From Stenopsyche tienmushanensis (taxonomy: Eukaryota > Arthropoda > Insecta > Trichoptera > Stenopsychidae): DNA of 64,000 bases. The position numbers were made by a program, and so were the translations under genes. The stretch lies in the NCBI GenBank assembly GCA_008973525.1, contig WACJ01000515.1, positions 2,232,001-2,296,000 on the forward strand. The letters run 5' to 3'. The notes beneath the pieces were generated by a model. The model searched no databases. It was not told where the DNA came from and was given only the letters and a program-made list of their open reading frames with translations. This document shows, one piece after another, positions 46,840-58,080 of this stretch (positions are counted from its first letter, which is position 1; the number at the start of each line of letters is the position of its first letter).

Positions 46840-47110
46840 CTGAAAGTCGACAATGAAGATATTAATCAACTTTTGTGAAAATGTTGAGGAATTCACCAAT
46901 AAAGAATTTATTGAGCTTGAGGAATAACAAGCTGCAGAGGAAAATAAAATAAAGCCAATAGAAAAACTGAAAACGACGAACCGCCCAAGTAATTGTGGTA
47001 AAAGAAGCACCTGTAATTTTAAGTCTTTTTCATTTGGAGTCCAAAGTATATTAAAGAGTAAGTATGAATATTTTAAAGGAGCTTTTGAAAGAAGGCGTGC
47101 GCCATGTTCA
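46840..47110 (+). pseudogene. pogo/Tigger-like transposase C-terminal relic
   Basis: The plus-strand frames give DNEDINQLL, then ENVEEFTNKEFIELEE, QAAEENKIKPIEKL and QSILKSKYEYFKGAFERRRA. The first three match the acidic Tigger/jerky C-terminal pattern (dVe.LL..H.EE.TNeE.iELee). Stops and a frameshift are present. An open frame on the other strand here is a shadow. Confidence 0.5.
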
Positions 47111-48629
47111 TTGCAAGATCCAATGTCATAACATGGACTACGGACGGCCATATGATTGCTATAAAATCAAAATATTTTCGAAAATTGGCAACAGTTGTCG
47201 GTCTGAAAAATTAAGCACGTTATAAATATTTTCATTATACATGAACGTATTTCTCTGTCAGCGGCCATATAACAAAATCGAATTCGTCGTAAGTCAAAAG
47301 TCACTTTAAATGGGCTTAATCAAGTTTCAAGCCTTACATAATTAAATAAGTCAGATTTTAGGGAAGAAATATACGATGCGCGAGGTTGAAGCTGATCAAC
47401 AACAACCTTCTGAAAGCCGCGTCCTTTTCCAAGCACCTGTTTGGTCACGTGATACGGCGCCCGCCACAACACGTGATTTAACCGGTACAATTTATCCCAA
47501 CACGTCCTTCGAACCCCTCTGCTAAAGCGTTCGACAACCTTCCCGTATTATTATGGTTATTTAAAAAAAAGACTATGCGAATCGTCGTTAAGCTTCATAC
47601 AAAGCAGCGTGCAGCTATAATTTTAATGATGTATTTTCCAATTTAGCAAACGTTTTCCAAAGTCGTGCTTTCTTACGATGGGCTATTTGCATGTATCTAT
47701 TTGATATAAATTTTGGTACACAGAGGCAAATAATAATCAATAACGAGATCATTATCGAGTTGTGATAGAATTGTGTTATTGGTCCTTTTATAATATTTAT
47801 TGGGAGGCGGGTCTGTGTGAATGACGGCGAGGGATGAGATGGGGTAGCAAGTACGTGACGTCGACGTGACGTCACCGTTCCCGGGTTACCTTCACTCTCC
47901 TCCCGGTGGAGGTTCCTGGCCTCGACTGCCAAGGGCGCCCTTCAACATCGCCTTGTGCCCAGCGCGAAAGCCTTCAGAGCAGAGGTTTTCAACCCCCCCG
48001 ATTTTTTCTCGATGACGCATAACTTACACAAACACGGGGTTCGCCTCGGAGCAGGCGGTTTACAGACCCTAGACCTGGTGGAGTTACATATGAAAATGCG
48101 CAGTCAAATTTCAAGGCCAGACGGGGGAGATACAAACAAAATTTAACTCAATTTTCAGATAACCCTAAACATTCAGCTTTTATACCCGATTTGATGCTTT
48201 CAATAATATTTGAAAATGCAACACATTTTTATGTAGTGACAGCATACATATACTTCAATTAAAAACGTACAATTAAGAATGAAAAATTCTATGGTTATTG
48301 ACAAAAAAACAAACTATAAATAATACAGAAGGCTTAGTACGATGTTGGATATTGGTTATCACTAGACCATGTGTTACCAACTTCATTTCATAAATGATAA
48401 TTATTGATTGAAAACAAATATTTCTAATGGAATTCAAGCACAATAGTCTCAACCAATAACAAACTAAAACATTTAAACACTATTTTTTTTAAGTAATCAT
48501 TAATCTTCTCTTTAATAGCTACTAATAACTAATAAAATAAGAGCAACTTAATGTATGATTAAATAACACTAATATTATGAAGCAATGAGTGACCATGAAA
48601 AAGCAAGGATCTATACAGGTCATACTAAG
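47111..48629. other. non-coding stretch with GC-richer patch
   Basis: Bases 47400-47530 contain two CACGTGAT E-box sites (47446 and 47470). Bases 47815-48130 are GC-richer and contain CRE-like sites. No recognisable coding region was found. The 63- and 105-codon frames here lack motifs. Confidence 0.35.
47856..47874. promoter_or_regulatory. tandem CRE-like sites
   Basis: TGACGTCG at 47856-47863 and TGACGTCA at 47867-47874 lie 11 bp apart (about one helical turn) inside a GC-rich patch. Two E-boxes are 400 bp upstream. Function is inferred from motif only. Confidence 0.3.
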
Positions 48630-49445
48630 TAGGGAATTCAATCCCCGGATCCCGGACAGTTTTAGGTGCTCATGAATCCCGGGATTAGTAAATGTAATCC
48701 CGAAAAATTCGGGATTGAAATTTTTATCTAATGCAAATCGTACACCTCACCAGCACGTTGAAAGCTACTAAATCGAGACATTTTCGCCGAAATATGCACG
48801 CTTGGAAACAGTGGCGTAACTACTAATTGGCGAGCTTAGGCGACACCTAAGGGCAGTAACTGTCTAATATATGTAAACATATATACAGTACATATATGTT
48901 TTTCAAATTGTAAATTAAACTTTCCCTACCGGTGATGTATTTACTACACCTCGACTCTAATAATGGGAATATCGATATGAAATACGATAGATACGGGGTT
49001 CAGAATTTTTGTATTCCTTCGTAATATAATTACGAATCACATCATAGTATTTATAGTACATAAGTATTCATCTGCAGCGACAGAAATAAATAATTTGTCG
49101 GGAAATCGGGAATTTTGCATGTTTTAGTCCGTGTCTCAACAGAAAGGAATTTTATCAGTCAAATTGATGGTGTTATACGAAAATGGGGGCTCACGCGGTC
49201 ATCAACTCTAACTAGCATTTAAATGTCATTCAAATATTTAAATAAATAAATTAAATTCTTTCGCCTTCAAGCTATTTTTTATATTAAACAAATAGACTTA
49301 TTAGAAATTTTTGATCAAATTTATCAATGTAATTTCTTAAACTATTGAAAATCCCGGTCCCGGGATTCCGGGACTAGTCCCGGGATGGTCTAATGCAATC
49401 CTGAAATCCCGGGATCGAAATTTTGGCTCGGTATTGGATTCCCTA
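48630..49445 (-). mobile_element. hAT-type MITE, copy 2, inverted
   Basis: This 816-bp unit is homologous to 40785-41538 in reverse orientation, with ends TAGGGAATTCAAT and (inverted) TAGGGAATCCAAT. The flanking 8-mers ATACTAAG and CTTATAAG match at only five of eight positions, so the duplication has decayed or is unrelated. It retains a longer subterminal part than copy 1, with many CCCGGGAT-type palindromes at 48645-48715 and 49345-49420, and the phrase CAGTGGCGTAACTAC at about 48810. Confidence 0.8.
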
Positions 49446-51746
49446 CTTATAAGACCTTATGACGTTTTTTTTTAGTAGCGTTGAATCTAAGTTCATATAC
49501 CTACTATGTTATCAATCACCACACTTTCCTATGCCTAATTTTATAACATATCTTATGCTTAATCCTTCGTAACGTTTACAGTTTGTGTTATTTTTGTTTG
49601 TTTAAGCCAAAATATAAAATTTAAAAACAGATTTTAAACAAAATAGGAAATTAATCTAAATATTTGCAGCATATTTCCAATCATATAAAAACAAATACTT
49701 GCTGTAGTAATCGCAAATTGAATTTTATACAAGATACCATTTTTCTAAGCTATAATTTAAATATGCCCCTATTAAATAATGCAATTAAAATAAGACTTTC
49801 ATCCCATACAAATATTTACATTTTCTCATCTTTCTCGCATCTTTCTCATTTACATTTTCTCGTCTTCAATACAATCCCTTGGTTTATCTTCAGCGAGAGA
49901 GTGAGCAGTGCTGGGGCTTTTTTTAATTATCTCATTTTGGTTTAACATTGTGCATTTCATTTTCTCTGTAAATTCCTTGACAGCAAATAACTTTTTTACC
50001 GAATTCGGTTATACCTTTTTTTAAATGCTTGATTCATTTGTGGAAAAGATGGAGCGCTTGAGACATGTAGAAGATCGCCAAAAACACAATGAAATATTGC
50101 GATGGAACGTATATGATTATGTGATAAATTTAAATACTATCATAGAAATGCATATAAATAATTAAAATGTAATATTAGCTCGTATAAAGAAAATGTTTTA
50201 TGAGTATTATTACGATATATTTATATTTACAATACATACAAGAAAGATACAATATATTAAGAGCACCAAATTTCATAACAAATAAGTTGCGCGCGCAGCT
50301 AATATTTCAATTGATATCAAATAATTTTCTCATTGATCCATCCTATTTGATTAGATTTGAACTTGAAAATTATTAAGAAATAACTGCGGTAACGGCATAT
50401 TCTATTGGTGTATATTTTATAACGATATCTAATAATTTAGCAGATAACGATCTTGAGATTTCCCCAGCCAAGCATCGAGTTTTCCAAAGCGAAATACGAG
50501 ATTATCGTCGGGAGATTGCATGACCTTCAGAGTTACCACGTTCCAGGAAATTATGTCCATTTATCAGATAAGATCCAAATAGAAAATACTGCCGATGGAT
50601 GCAAAAACAAATATTTTATTTTTACGGCAATCTCATATAGAAACGTAATATGGAATTTCTAGGGCAATAACGGAACATCCTTCGGCAACAAGGGGGCGTG
50701 TGGGCGGGTTGAATACTACTCAAAAGATGAAAACAAGAAGCCGCTTAAAAAGCACTCATTTCCACAGTCACTTTCGTTTCTTTAATTTGGCGAACGTTTC
50801 TTTGCATAATTAAGCTTGAATTTTTTGCGTAAACAATTACGCAAAAGAGCGAAAAACTTAAAACTCTTCAAAGGGATGCTTTTTATTATACTTATCGCGA
50901 TAAAAAATGTTTCAACAACACACCACCGAGCAGAATATATTCACAAACCATACACTGGTTACTGAGGACAATTCAATGAATGCAAGTACGGTTACTTCGT
51001 TAGAAACTCATCAACGTTCCATTGAAATTTTATTGAACCAATCAACGAACGTGCGCAGAATATATTATAAAATAATTCCTACCTAAGTACCATAATAAAT
51101 AGATTTTCAAAGATAACCAAATGCTCCAGCTAACATAACGGTGCCAAGGATGTCACTAAGCTGCAGATGAAATGTTTGATAAAATGAAGCTGCACTGGTT
51201 ATTCAAAATCAAATGTCAACAGAAACCGATAATGAATTTTGCACAGACAATTCAACATACTTTCCGGAACATTGTTTTAAGATTACTATCGTCAACTTAC
51301 CACCACACCATTGCCGATTAGTATATTTGAACTCAATCGTACATAGAACATTATCAGTTAGATAAGCAAATCTGTCATAAACTTCTTTGACAGATAAGCT
51401 ATTTGAACTCTATGATAAATCTGTTTTGTACACAATGTGCAGCGATAGTTGTGCCCCTGAATTCGATTCAAAAATTACGCGTACATCTAATGATACAGTC
51501 AACCCTCCTATAGCGTCCACTGCGTTTGCGGCGTCGTTTACGCAAGCAACGTGTAAAATACGTAAGGTCGCCAATAATCAATACCGCCGCTTCTCCAATT
51601 ATTAAATACATAATTTAATTTTGTGGCAAAAATCAATTTTGCTATGTTTCACACATAGACCCTATATATGTATGAGGATCGTCGAAATAGATTTTTTTAA
51701 ATACAAAATAAAATTATGATTTATTTAGATCGAAAATACAAAAACA
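49446..51746. other. 2.3-kb non-coding stretch, nothing recognised
   Basis: AT-rich. Frames at 50453-50662 and 51387-51605 are short and lack motifs. Confidence 0.4.
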
Positions 51747-51791
51747 AGTCAGCTGCAATATTGGTTGTTAAAATGAATATTGCAGCTGACT
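51747..51791. other. perfect 16-bp inverted repeat (hairpin)
   Basis: AGTCAGCTGCAATATT at 51747-51762 is exactly inverted at 51776-51791, around a 13-base loop. It contains CAGCTG E-boxes in both arms. It could be a small-RNA hairpin, a palindromic binding site or the core of a short MITE. The stem is shorter than usual for a microRNA precursor. Confidence 0.5.
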
Positions 51792-53784
51792 CAATATAAT
51801 AGTATTAGTGTCAATTTTTTTTTATATTTAAGGGATGTTGTCGCTTTAAGCATTTCGATCGATCGTTTTTGGGTGACTTCGAGGGAGTCGACACACAGAC
51901 TACCCTTGCATTTTTTGTACTAGCACATTTCTGCGTTCGTAAACAAGGTTCTTCCCGGGAGATATTTCACATGGCATTAAGCAGGGAATATTTGACACAA
52001 GTTCCCACACTTGTTTTCGATTTATATTCTTAAGAACATTTTTTAAAGTCAAATTAATGGCAACTACTTTATTTAATTTATTCGATATAATTACAATCCT
52101 AAAAACGGTAAACAAAGTTTCACGTTACATAATTCTGCGTGAAGTAAACAGGATTATTCGTCATGTCATAAGATAAATTGATGTTGAAATATATATTTTT
52201 TAGAAGAGAATACACATAAACATCGTTAGAGATATTAGAAGCAACGTTATGGTCATTACCTGCGAAGCAGCGAAGCAAAATTACATCGTTTCGATGGACA
52301 ACGTAAATTTTCCAGGAAGGAAGCCCAACAATAGACCATCGAGGATGGCGCGCTTGTGTTACTCGAAGGAGATAAAATCCATGTTTGCTACACGCCAAAA
52401 ATTCAATCAACCGTATACATTTAATACAGAAGCTGACATTTTTGACGCAAAAGAGCAGAAAAATAATACTTCCTGTTTACTTCGGATCGAGAACATTAAA
52501 TGTCACAGTTCAAGTACGTCATTCGCAGTCACAATGTGTCTATCCCATCTCCCTTTGAAATCCACGACAGGAAAAAGCAAAGGAAATCTTAGGCGCTTTA
52601 AGCAAATTCGTGAGCTTCGAGTGTTTCTCGCAGGCTTTTGCAAATATCAACCTTCGAATCGGGCGTACTACCCATTTTAATAATAAATAGTTCCACTCGT
52701 GCGAACGATTATTTCGTAATACATATTTACCAATTTATTCCCGAGGATATTCCATCAAATTTGTGTATTAATACAAACGAGAGGTGGAAGAAAAGAAAAT
52801 TAAAAAAGATTACATCCAGAACTCATTTCGTTTGATGATATTATCCCAGCATCCAATGAACGTCGGAAAAGTCCGCTCTAGCGACGTACACCCGAAGCTT
52901 ACATTATTAAGTTTCCACCTACACGATACGTTGTAGGAATGCCGTTCCAATGAATTTTTTAAGTCAACCACCACCTTCCGCCTACGCCAAAGAAAGCCCT
53001 GAAGACCCACGAACATTTCTTCAATTATGCTTTTAAAAAAACAAAGTACTAAATAAGAAAATTTCCAATAGCACATTGTAACAGCTTTATTACGTTATCA
53101 TTTTTCCATTATGAATAATAATTCAGCACAGTATCAAACCACTTCCAAAACAATATATACATTTTTATACAGCAACATTTTTACTTATGGCAGAGTTCCC
53201 GTCCTCCGCCTTGGATTTAAGTCGAATTTCTTGAAGTTAGCAATATTTTCTTGATCCATCGACTGTAAAATTCTTGCAATGTTAAAAGGTAAATAAACCA
53301 TTTCAATATTAATATGTAATTCTACTAAAAGTGAAGAATAACCTGGAATTTTCAAGAATTAATAATATTTTAAAAGCTATTTAATAGTCTTTTTAATCAC
53401 ATTATTTCTTCACTTCTACAATAAAACAGGTCTCTTTTTATTCCAATGATAATTTAGCAGTAAATTTATCGATTCCCTCAAATATTCTTAGCTTTTAGAA
53501 TTATTAATCAAATTAAAAGTGTTAAACGATTCGTAAATACATTAAAATTGAGCATGCATGCTTTCGGGTAAAACCACCCTAATTTATCTCTTCAAAAAAA
53601 TGGATAATTTTATAATTAAATGTATACCATTTTCTTTATTTTGTCTATGAGCAACTTCATTTAGCCTATGCGAAATTCAAGGATAAACTTATGGTATACG
53701 ATAATAACAAGAAAATCAACAAAAATAATGTAATCAACAAAAATAAATGTACCAATAAAAATTATAAGCATCATTTGCATTCTA
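51792..53784. other. non-coding stretch with one unassigned frame
   Basis: A plus-strand frame at 52249-52680 (143 codons) starts at ATG 52249 and gives a basic product with no recognised domain. Overlapping minus-strand frames exist. No repeat copy was found in the rest. Confidence 0.3.
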
Positions 53785-54434
53785 TCAGGCCAGTCCAAAA
53801 GTTCGTGCGCATTTTTTTAAATAGATTAAATAAAACATAATTTAACATTGGGTTTTGAACCTATCGAAACTTATCGTCAATCTGTCACCAATTTTGATAA
53901 ACATCATTTTTAGGATGTAAAAGACACATTTGCTGTTGGAATTGGCTGTTTATATTTATCTGTCCACTGTATTTTTCTTGTGATAAATAAGTCATTTTTC
54001 GTCGCCTGTTACCAAACGATCTAAAAATGGCTCTCTTTCGAAGCGCGATAAAAAGGAAGTGCGATCTGATCCAATGGCTCCAACAATGCTGCAAAACATT
54101 AGTGAATTTAATTGGAAGCTTTTGTCGCATCCTGCTTACTCCCCGGATATTTCCTTGAGTGATTTTCACTTATTACGTACCGTACAATTTTTTTTTATTA
54201 GGGAAAAAGTTAAATTCTTAACAGGATGTAGAAAATGAACTATGTATCAATTTATTTATTTTTCTCAAAACCAGTGTCTTTCTACAGCAATGGAATTAAA
54301 AAGCTACTTGGAAAATGGCGAGAAATTGTACATAGATGGAGGAAAATATATCATCGATTAAAATGTTAAATTGTGTTTTATTAACACCGTTTAAAAAATC
54401 CCAAAAATGCGCATGAACTTTTGGACTGACCTGA
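53785..54434. mobile_element. rearranged mariner derivative with coding pieces on opposite strands
   Basis: Inverted ends TCAGGCCAGTCCAAAAGTTC (53785) and inverted TCAGGTCAGTCCAAAAGTTC (ending 54434) are flanked by TA on both sides (53783-53784 and 54435-54436). On the minus strand about 54065-53960 reads LSRFEREPFLDRLVTGDEK, the first catalytic Asp region. On the plus strand about 54090-54180 reads FNWKLLSHPAYSPDISLSDF, the third Asp region, and the 3' part continues to the right end. A subterminal 21-base block is also inverted-repeated (53829-53849 and 54362-54382, one mismatch). The element looks like two 3' arms joined head to head. It cannot encode transposase. Confidence 0.75.
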
Positions 54435-55900
54435 TATATCGTTTTATAAAATTATCGAAATGAAAATATGAATTTTCTATAAAATCAACATAGTTATCTC
54501 GAGTAGTTTTCCACTGACATTCGACTTTTAAAAGTATTTGCATTGCCGATAAGACGTGTTTTTCGACACATTCACCACGGTAGCCCACTGAATAAGCATT
54601 CATAAATTTAATTGGAAGGTCACACTATCTTTAATAATAAGAGCGCAAATAACTAAATAGTGATATATGGGTGGATGAAAATCGATGCCTTTTAAAAAAT
54701 ATATTAACGAGTACATAGTCCTTGCATTTGATTTCATATGGCTGCACTATAATAGTATGCTTTTGAGAAAATATTAATAGCTATTATATTTATGGTTATG
54801 ACCAAACAATACATATAAAAATTATTGTCATTGTTATCTTGAGATAAAACATTTCATTATCAACTATCATTAATGAATTAATAACATGTCACAGCGCCTA
54901 GCCAGCATGGCGCCATAATGTTCATATTTCGACATCATACCCATGCAAATATTATTATACCGATTCAATTTCTTTTTTTTAAATTGATTAACATTAAATA
55001 AAATTACTTTTGAATAATTTATACAATTATAAAAGGGAAGATTTTTAAAGGCTTTTATGTAAATTAAATAATAAAATCATACCTCTTTTTTAGCAGTTTA
55101 GTCAAAGCGTTTCATCTGCTGCTGAAAAATAAAAATAAATCAAATTAAATTTGCGAAATGATAGAAAAATTCGAAGATTTTAAATCAATAATTCATAAAG
55201 AGCGCTTGATAGTCACAATATATAAAATATTCATAGTCGTGTTACTCAAAAAATACATTAAGCCTCCCAATTAATTTGCATACGTTTCGTCGATCAAAGA
55301 TACCGATAATCGAATACAGAATGGAATGCAACATTATTCATACTTGCTATTATATCGCATCTTAATTATGAAATTATGCATGCCATAAACGTATGCAACG
55401 TCGTCAGCAAAAAGAATTGATTCGAAGATGAATCCGTTGTACAGTGGGTTGTTGAGGGTAAAAAACGTTGCTCTAAAATATTCGAATAAAATAAAACGGA
55501 TGCATTGTTGGAAAACGCTATATTTTCTCGAATGCACTTACATAATTTGAGAGTTGCAGTTGACACGCAGACAAGCTTTGTTGTCACCTGTCACAATTTA
55601 GGTCAACTGCTTTTCAGGTGAAAATATTCTCTGCAAACTATCACAAATTGCCTTTGGATGGTCGCAATTGTGGCCGCAGTGTTTCGCAAGATGCATTGTC
55701 CTAAAACCATAGCGATGCCATTGAGAAAATTAAATAGAGAGCCACATCAAATGTTCGGTTTGTATATAATGTGGATGTGATGTATTGATAACCGCCATCG
55801 GTGGAATATAATCGAATTAAAGCTATTAAAGCTATCAATCTAGTCGAATTCCGCCCATTCCTAAGTCGCATTCCCCGCTATAGCGTGATCTACTCCACGA
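54435..55900. other. non-coding stretch, nothing firm
   Basis: A minus-strand frame near 55334-55537 contains ILFADDVAYVYG, reminiscent of an RT FADD box, but nothing around it supports a retroelement. Confidence 0.3.
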
Positions 55901-56031
55901 TATAAAAGCGTGATTTTTGCGGTAGTTTCGTGATTTATTGCGAGGGGAGAACATGACCCACTGTTTGGGTCAGACCCTTCGACGTAGGGAGCATGTCCGC
56001 GTGAATGATTAAATGGGGTCAGCGCTGACCC
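55901..56031 (+). promoter_or_regulatory. TATA box and paired GGGTCA half-sites
   Basis: TATAAAAG at 55901-55908 is a good TATA box. Downstream, TGACCCACTGTTTGGGTCA at 55954-55972 holds two GGGTCA half-sites facing outward. GGGTCAGCGCTGACCC at 56016-56031 is a perfect 16-base palindrome holding two facing inward, 4 bases apart. Such half-sites are typical of nuclear hormone receptors. The nearby frames at 56019-56291 overlap on both strands and give no known protein. Confidence 0.35.
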
Positions 56032-56299
56032 ACTGACTGATTGACTCCTCTCGCAGCCTCCGCCACCCCCTCACACCATTTCATCACGTGCACAAAAAGC
56101 TCGCTCGTTTCCGCATTTTTGCGCAAGAGGTTATTAAAAAGCTCCCCATGGACAATGCGTCTCCTCACAATGGACAAAACACCGTCGGAGACGTCGCCCA
56201 TAGAAACCAGGCTCATAAATCTGCTCCACGTAGACAAAAAAAAACCATTTCCAAAGACGCCATGTGAAAAGGAATATTGAAACACATGCAAGTCTCTGA

Positions 56300-56949
56300 T
56301 AATATATCTTTTTTTTGAATCAACAACTTAAAATATGATTGTCATATTATGTTCATAATCATATTTATTATCAAAAGTTAGAATGTCAAAACATCAATTT
56401 ATTAGATCAAATACTAGTAAAGCTTCGTGGGTCCGTTTGCAATCGGATCGCGGAAGAGTTCGCAGAGGAGATAAAATGATCAGGCTATGATAAAAGCAAT
56501 CATTTTTTTTATTTTATGCTTAGAGAGAGCCGCCTAGATAACCGGCGGAAAGAAAAGTTGTTCCTGCAAACATGTACTGAACAATTTACGCTTGGACTTA
56601 ATTAACTGGCATAAAATATTTAATCCTTCTATCAATGAATGTTTCTATTATCTCCCGTGAATAAAACGGGTTTTTCTTTAAAGCTTGTCGTTCACCCAAA
56701 AAATTCTTCATGACTTTATTTAACATATCAATTTCTATGTTCATTCTCTTTATCTTTTTTGTACATTTTGTGTAACCAGTTGATCTGATAGAATTTGTAA
56801 ACATTTTTTGGTGTACATCTGTAGGATGATTAGTTCTCTAGCTCAAATTCTGAATGATGATGCCAATTCTGCAATGTTCAGCATATTGTAGGAAAAAACC
56901 ATATTTTATGCCCGGTGCACAAAAGAATATTTTTCAAGCTAGTAGAACA
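56300..56949. other. non-coding stretch, nothing recognised
   Basis: AT-rich with a CpG patch near 56430-56540. The minus-strand frame at 56598-56804 is Lys-rich with no motif. Confidence 0.35.
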
Positions 56950-57115
56950 AGCTAGTGCCAACAAACCAGCAATTATAGCTTTGTATGTCAGCAATAACCG
57001 TCCTCTCACATTTATATTTGCTACTTAATTCTAGTAACACCTTTTCACCTAAGCTGACTGCTCTCTGGCCTCCTTCTTTTCCAGTATACAAGATGTCTTT
57101 ACAAGGATATTAATT
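56950..57115 (-). pseudogene. piggyBac transposase relic (YTGK region)
   Basis: The minus strand reads CKDILYTGKEGGQRAVSLGE and KVLLELSSKYK, matching the piggyBac segment '..iYtGk.......LGe.VV..L...y' between the first and second catalytic aspartates. The following DNFYTS-type motif is decayed. A minus-strand frame upstream at 57304-57507 may be another piece, but I could not place it in the family. Confidence 0.5.
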
Positions 57116-57614
57116 TTCCAAATCACAGCCCCACCATCTGATTTTTACAGACATATGGTGCAAAAATATTCTCTGCAATACAGAAAAAATATCATATATC
57201 AATATTGATCTGAAAAACCCTTACAACTCCTATGGCCAAACGTTGTGGCCAAAGATTTTTTCCCACCAACTCCTATGCTCACTACGTGTAACCGATTTTT
57301 TTCTCAGACAGTTTTTATGAGCTTCAAATAAGATTTTGGTATTTTCAAAATGTAAGAATCAATTGAATACTCTAAAAATACAGTCTTATTGTCTGACCAT
57401 TTATTTGTCATCTGGAATATGGAAAATAATTGGTTCAGAGGAATTGAATCGGTGCAGGTAAAGTGCATAAAACAATAGTCTGCGTCGAGTTGTGGTGCAG
57501 TGAACATCTAGAAAAATATTTGTGTCCAGTAATTCAATATTATTTTGATAGTACGTATACTTTTTATGTTTTATTCGTTTTTCGTTCTACACCTTTTTAA
57601 TAATCTACAACAGG

Positions 57615-58080
57615 CGAACTAAGACATAAAAGACTATCATATATTTACGAATAGTTTTTACACCAATCCAACCCTTGATGGAAAACTCTTGAAGGGGAAA
57701 TGTTTTCTCACTGGCACGATAATGACCTACAGAAAGGGTTTACCTAATCATATTAAAAAAAAAACAAGATTAGCTGTGGGACTAAAGATAGCATACAGAA
57801 AACAAGATACTTTAGTATTAGCTTGGTGAGACAAAATAATAGTCACAATGCTCAATACAAAGCAAACATCAACTTCCAAATGAATGAAAAGAAGAACAAG
57901 GACTACCCCATTCTAATCTAATCAAGATGAGCTAATAAACAAGCCAGTAGTCATTTTAGATTACATTAAAAATAAGGGCAGGGTGGAAACGGAAGATCAA
58001 TACGCAATATCATATTGTTTCATGCGAAAGATTGAAGTAGTGGAAGAAGTTATTTTTTTGGGGGTTTTGAAACATCGATT
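57615..58080 (+). pseudogene. piggyBac transposase relic (second and third Asp regions)
   Basis: The plus strand reads IFTNSFYTNPTLDGKLLK, CFLTGTIMTYRKGLPNHIKK, LVLAW-DKIIVTMLNTKQ, and KPVVILDYI then EDQYAISYCFMRK. These match, in order, the piggyBac blocks 'DNFYTSp.L...L', 'tGTiR.nRkGlP..i', 'l....W.DKr.V.mLST' and 'KP..i.dYN..mgGVD..Dq...sY...RK'. The catalytic D of DNFY is changed (NSFY) and the GVD motif is altered (GRVE), so it would be inactive. It lies 500 bp from an oppositely oriented piggyBac piece. Confidence 0.7.

Noticed and set aside
46819..47151. 110-codon minus-strand frame
   Set aside because: It is a shadow of the Tigger relic read on the plus strand.
52249..52680. 143-codon plus-strand frame
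   Set aside because: ATG start, but no motif, no conservation evidence, and overlapping frames on the other strand. Not enough to call a gene.
55334..55537. FADD-like string (ILFADDVAYVYG) suggesting reverse transcriptase
   Set aside because: No other RT motif upstream or downstream in any frame. A four-residue match can occur by chance.
56019..56291. Overlapping 90- and 79-codon frames on opposite strands
   Set aside because: Neither shows a motif and the plus-strand frame begins at TTG. The regulatory-site cluster is the only supported feature there.
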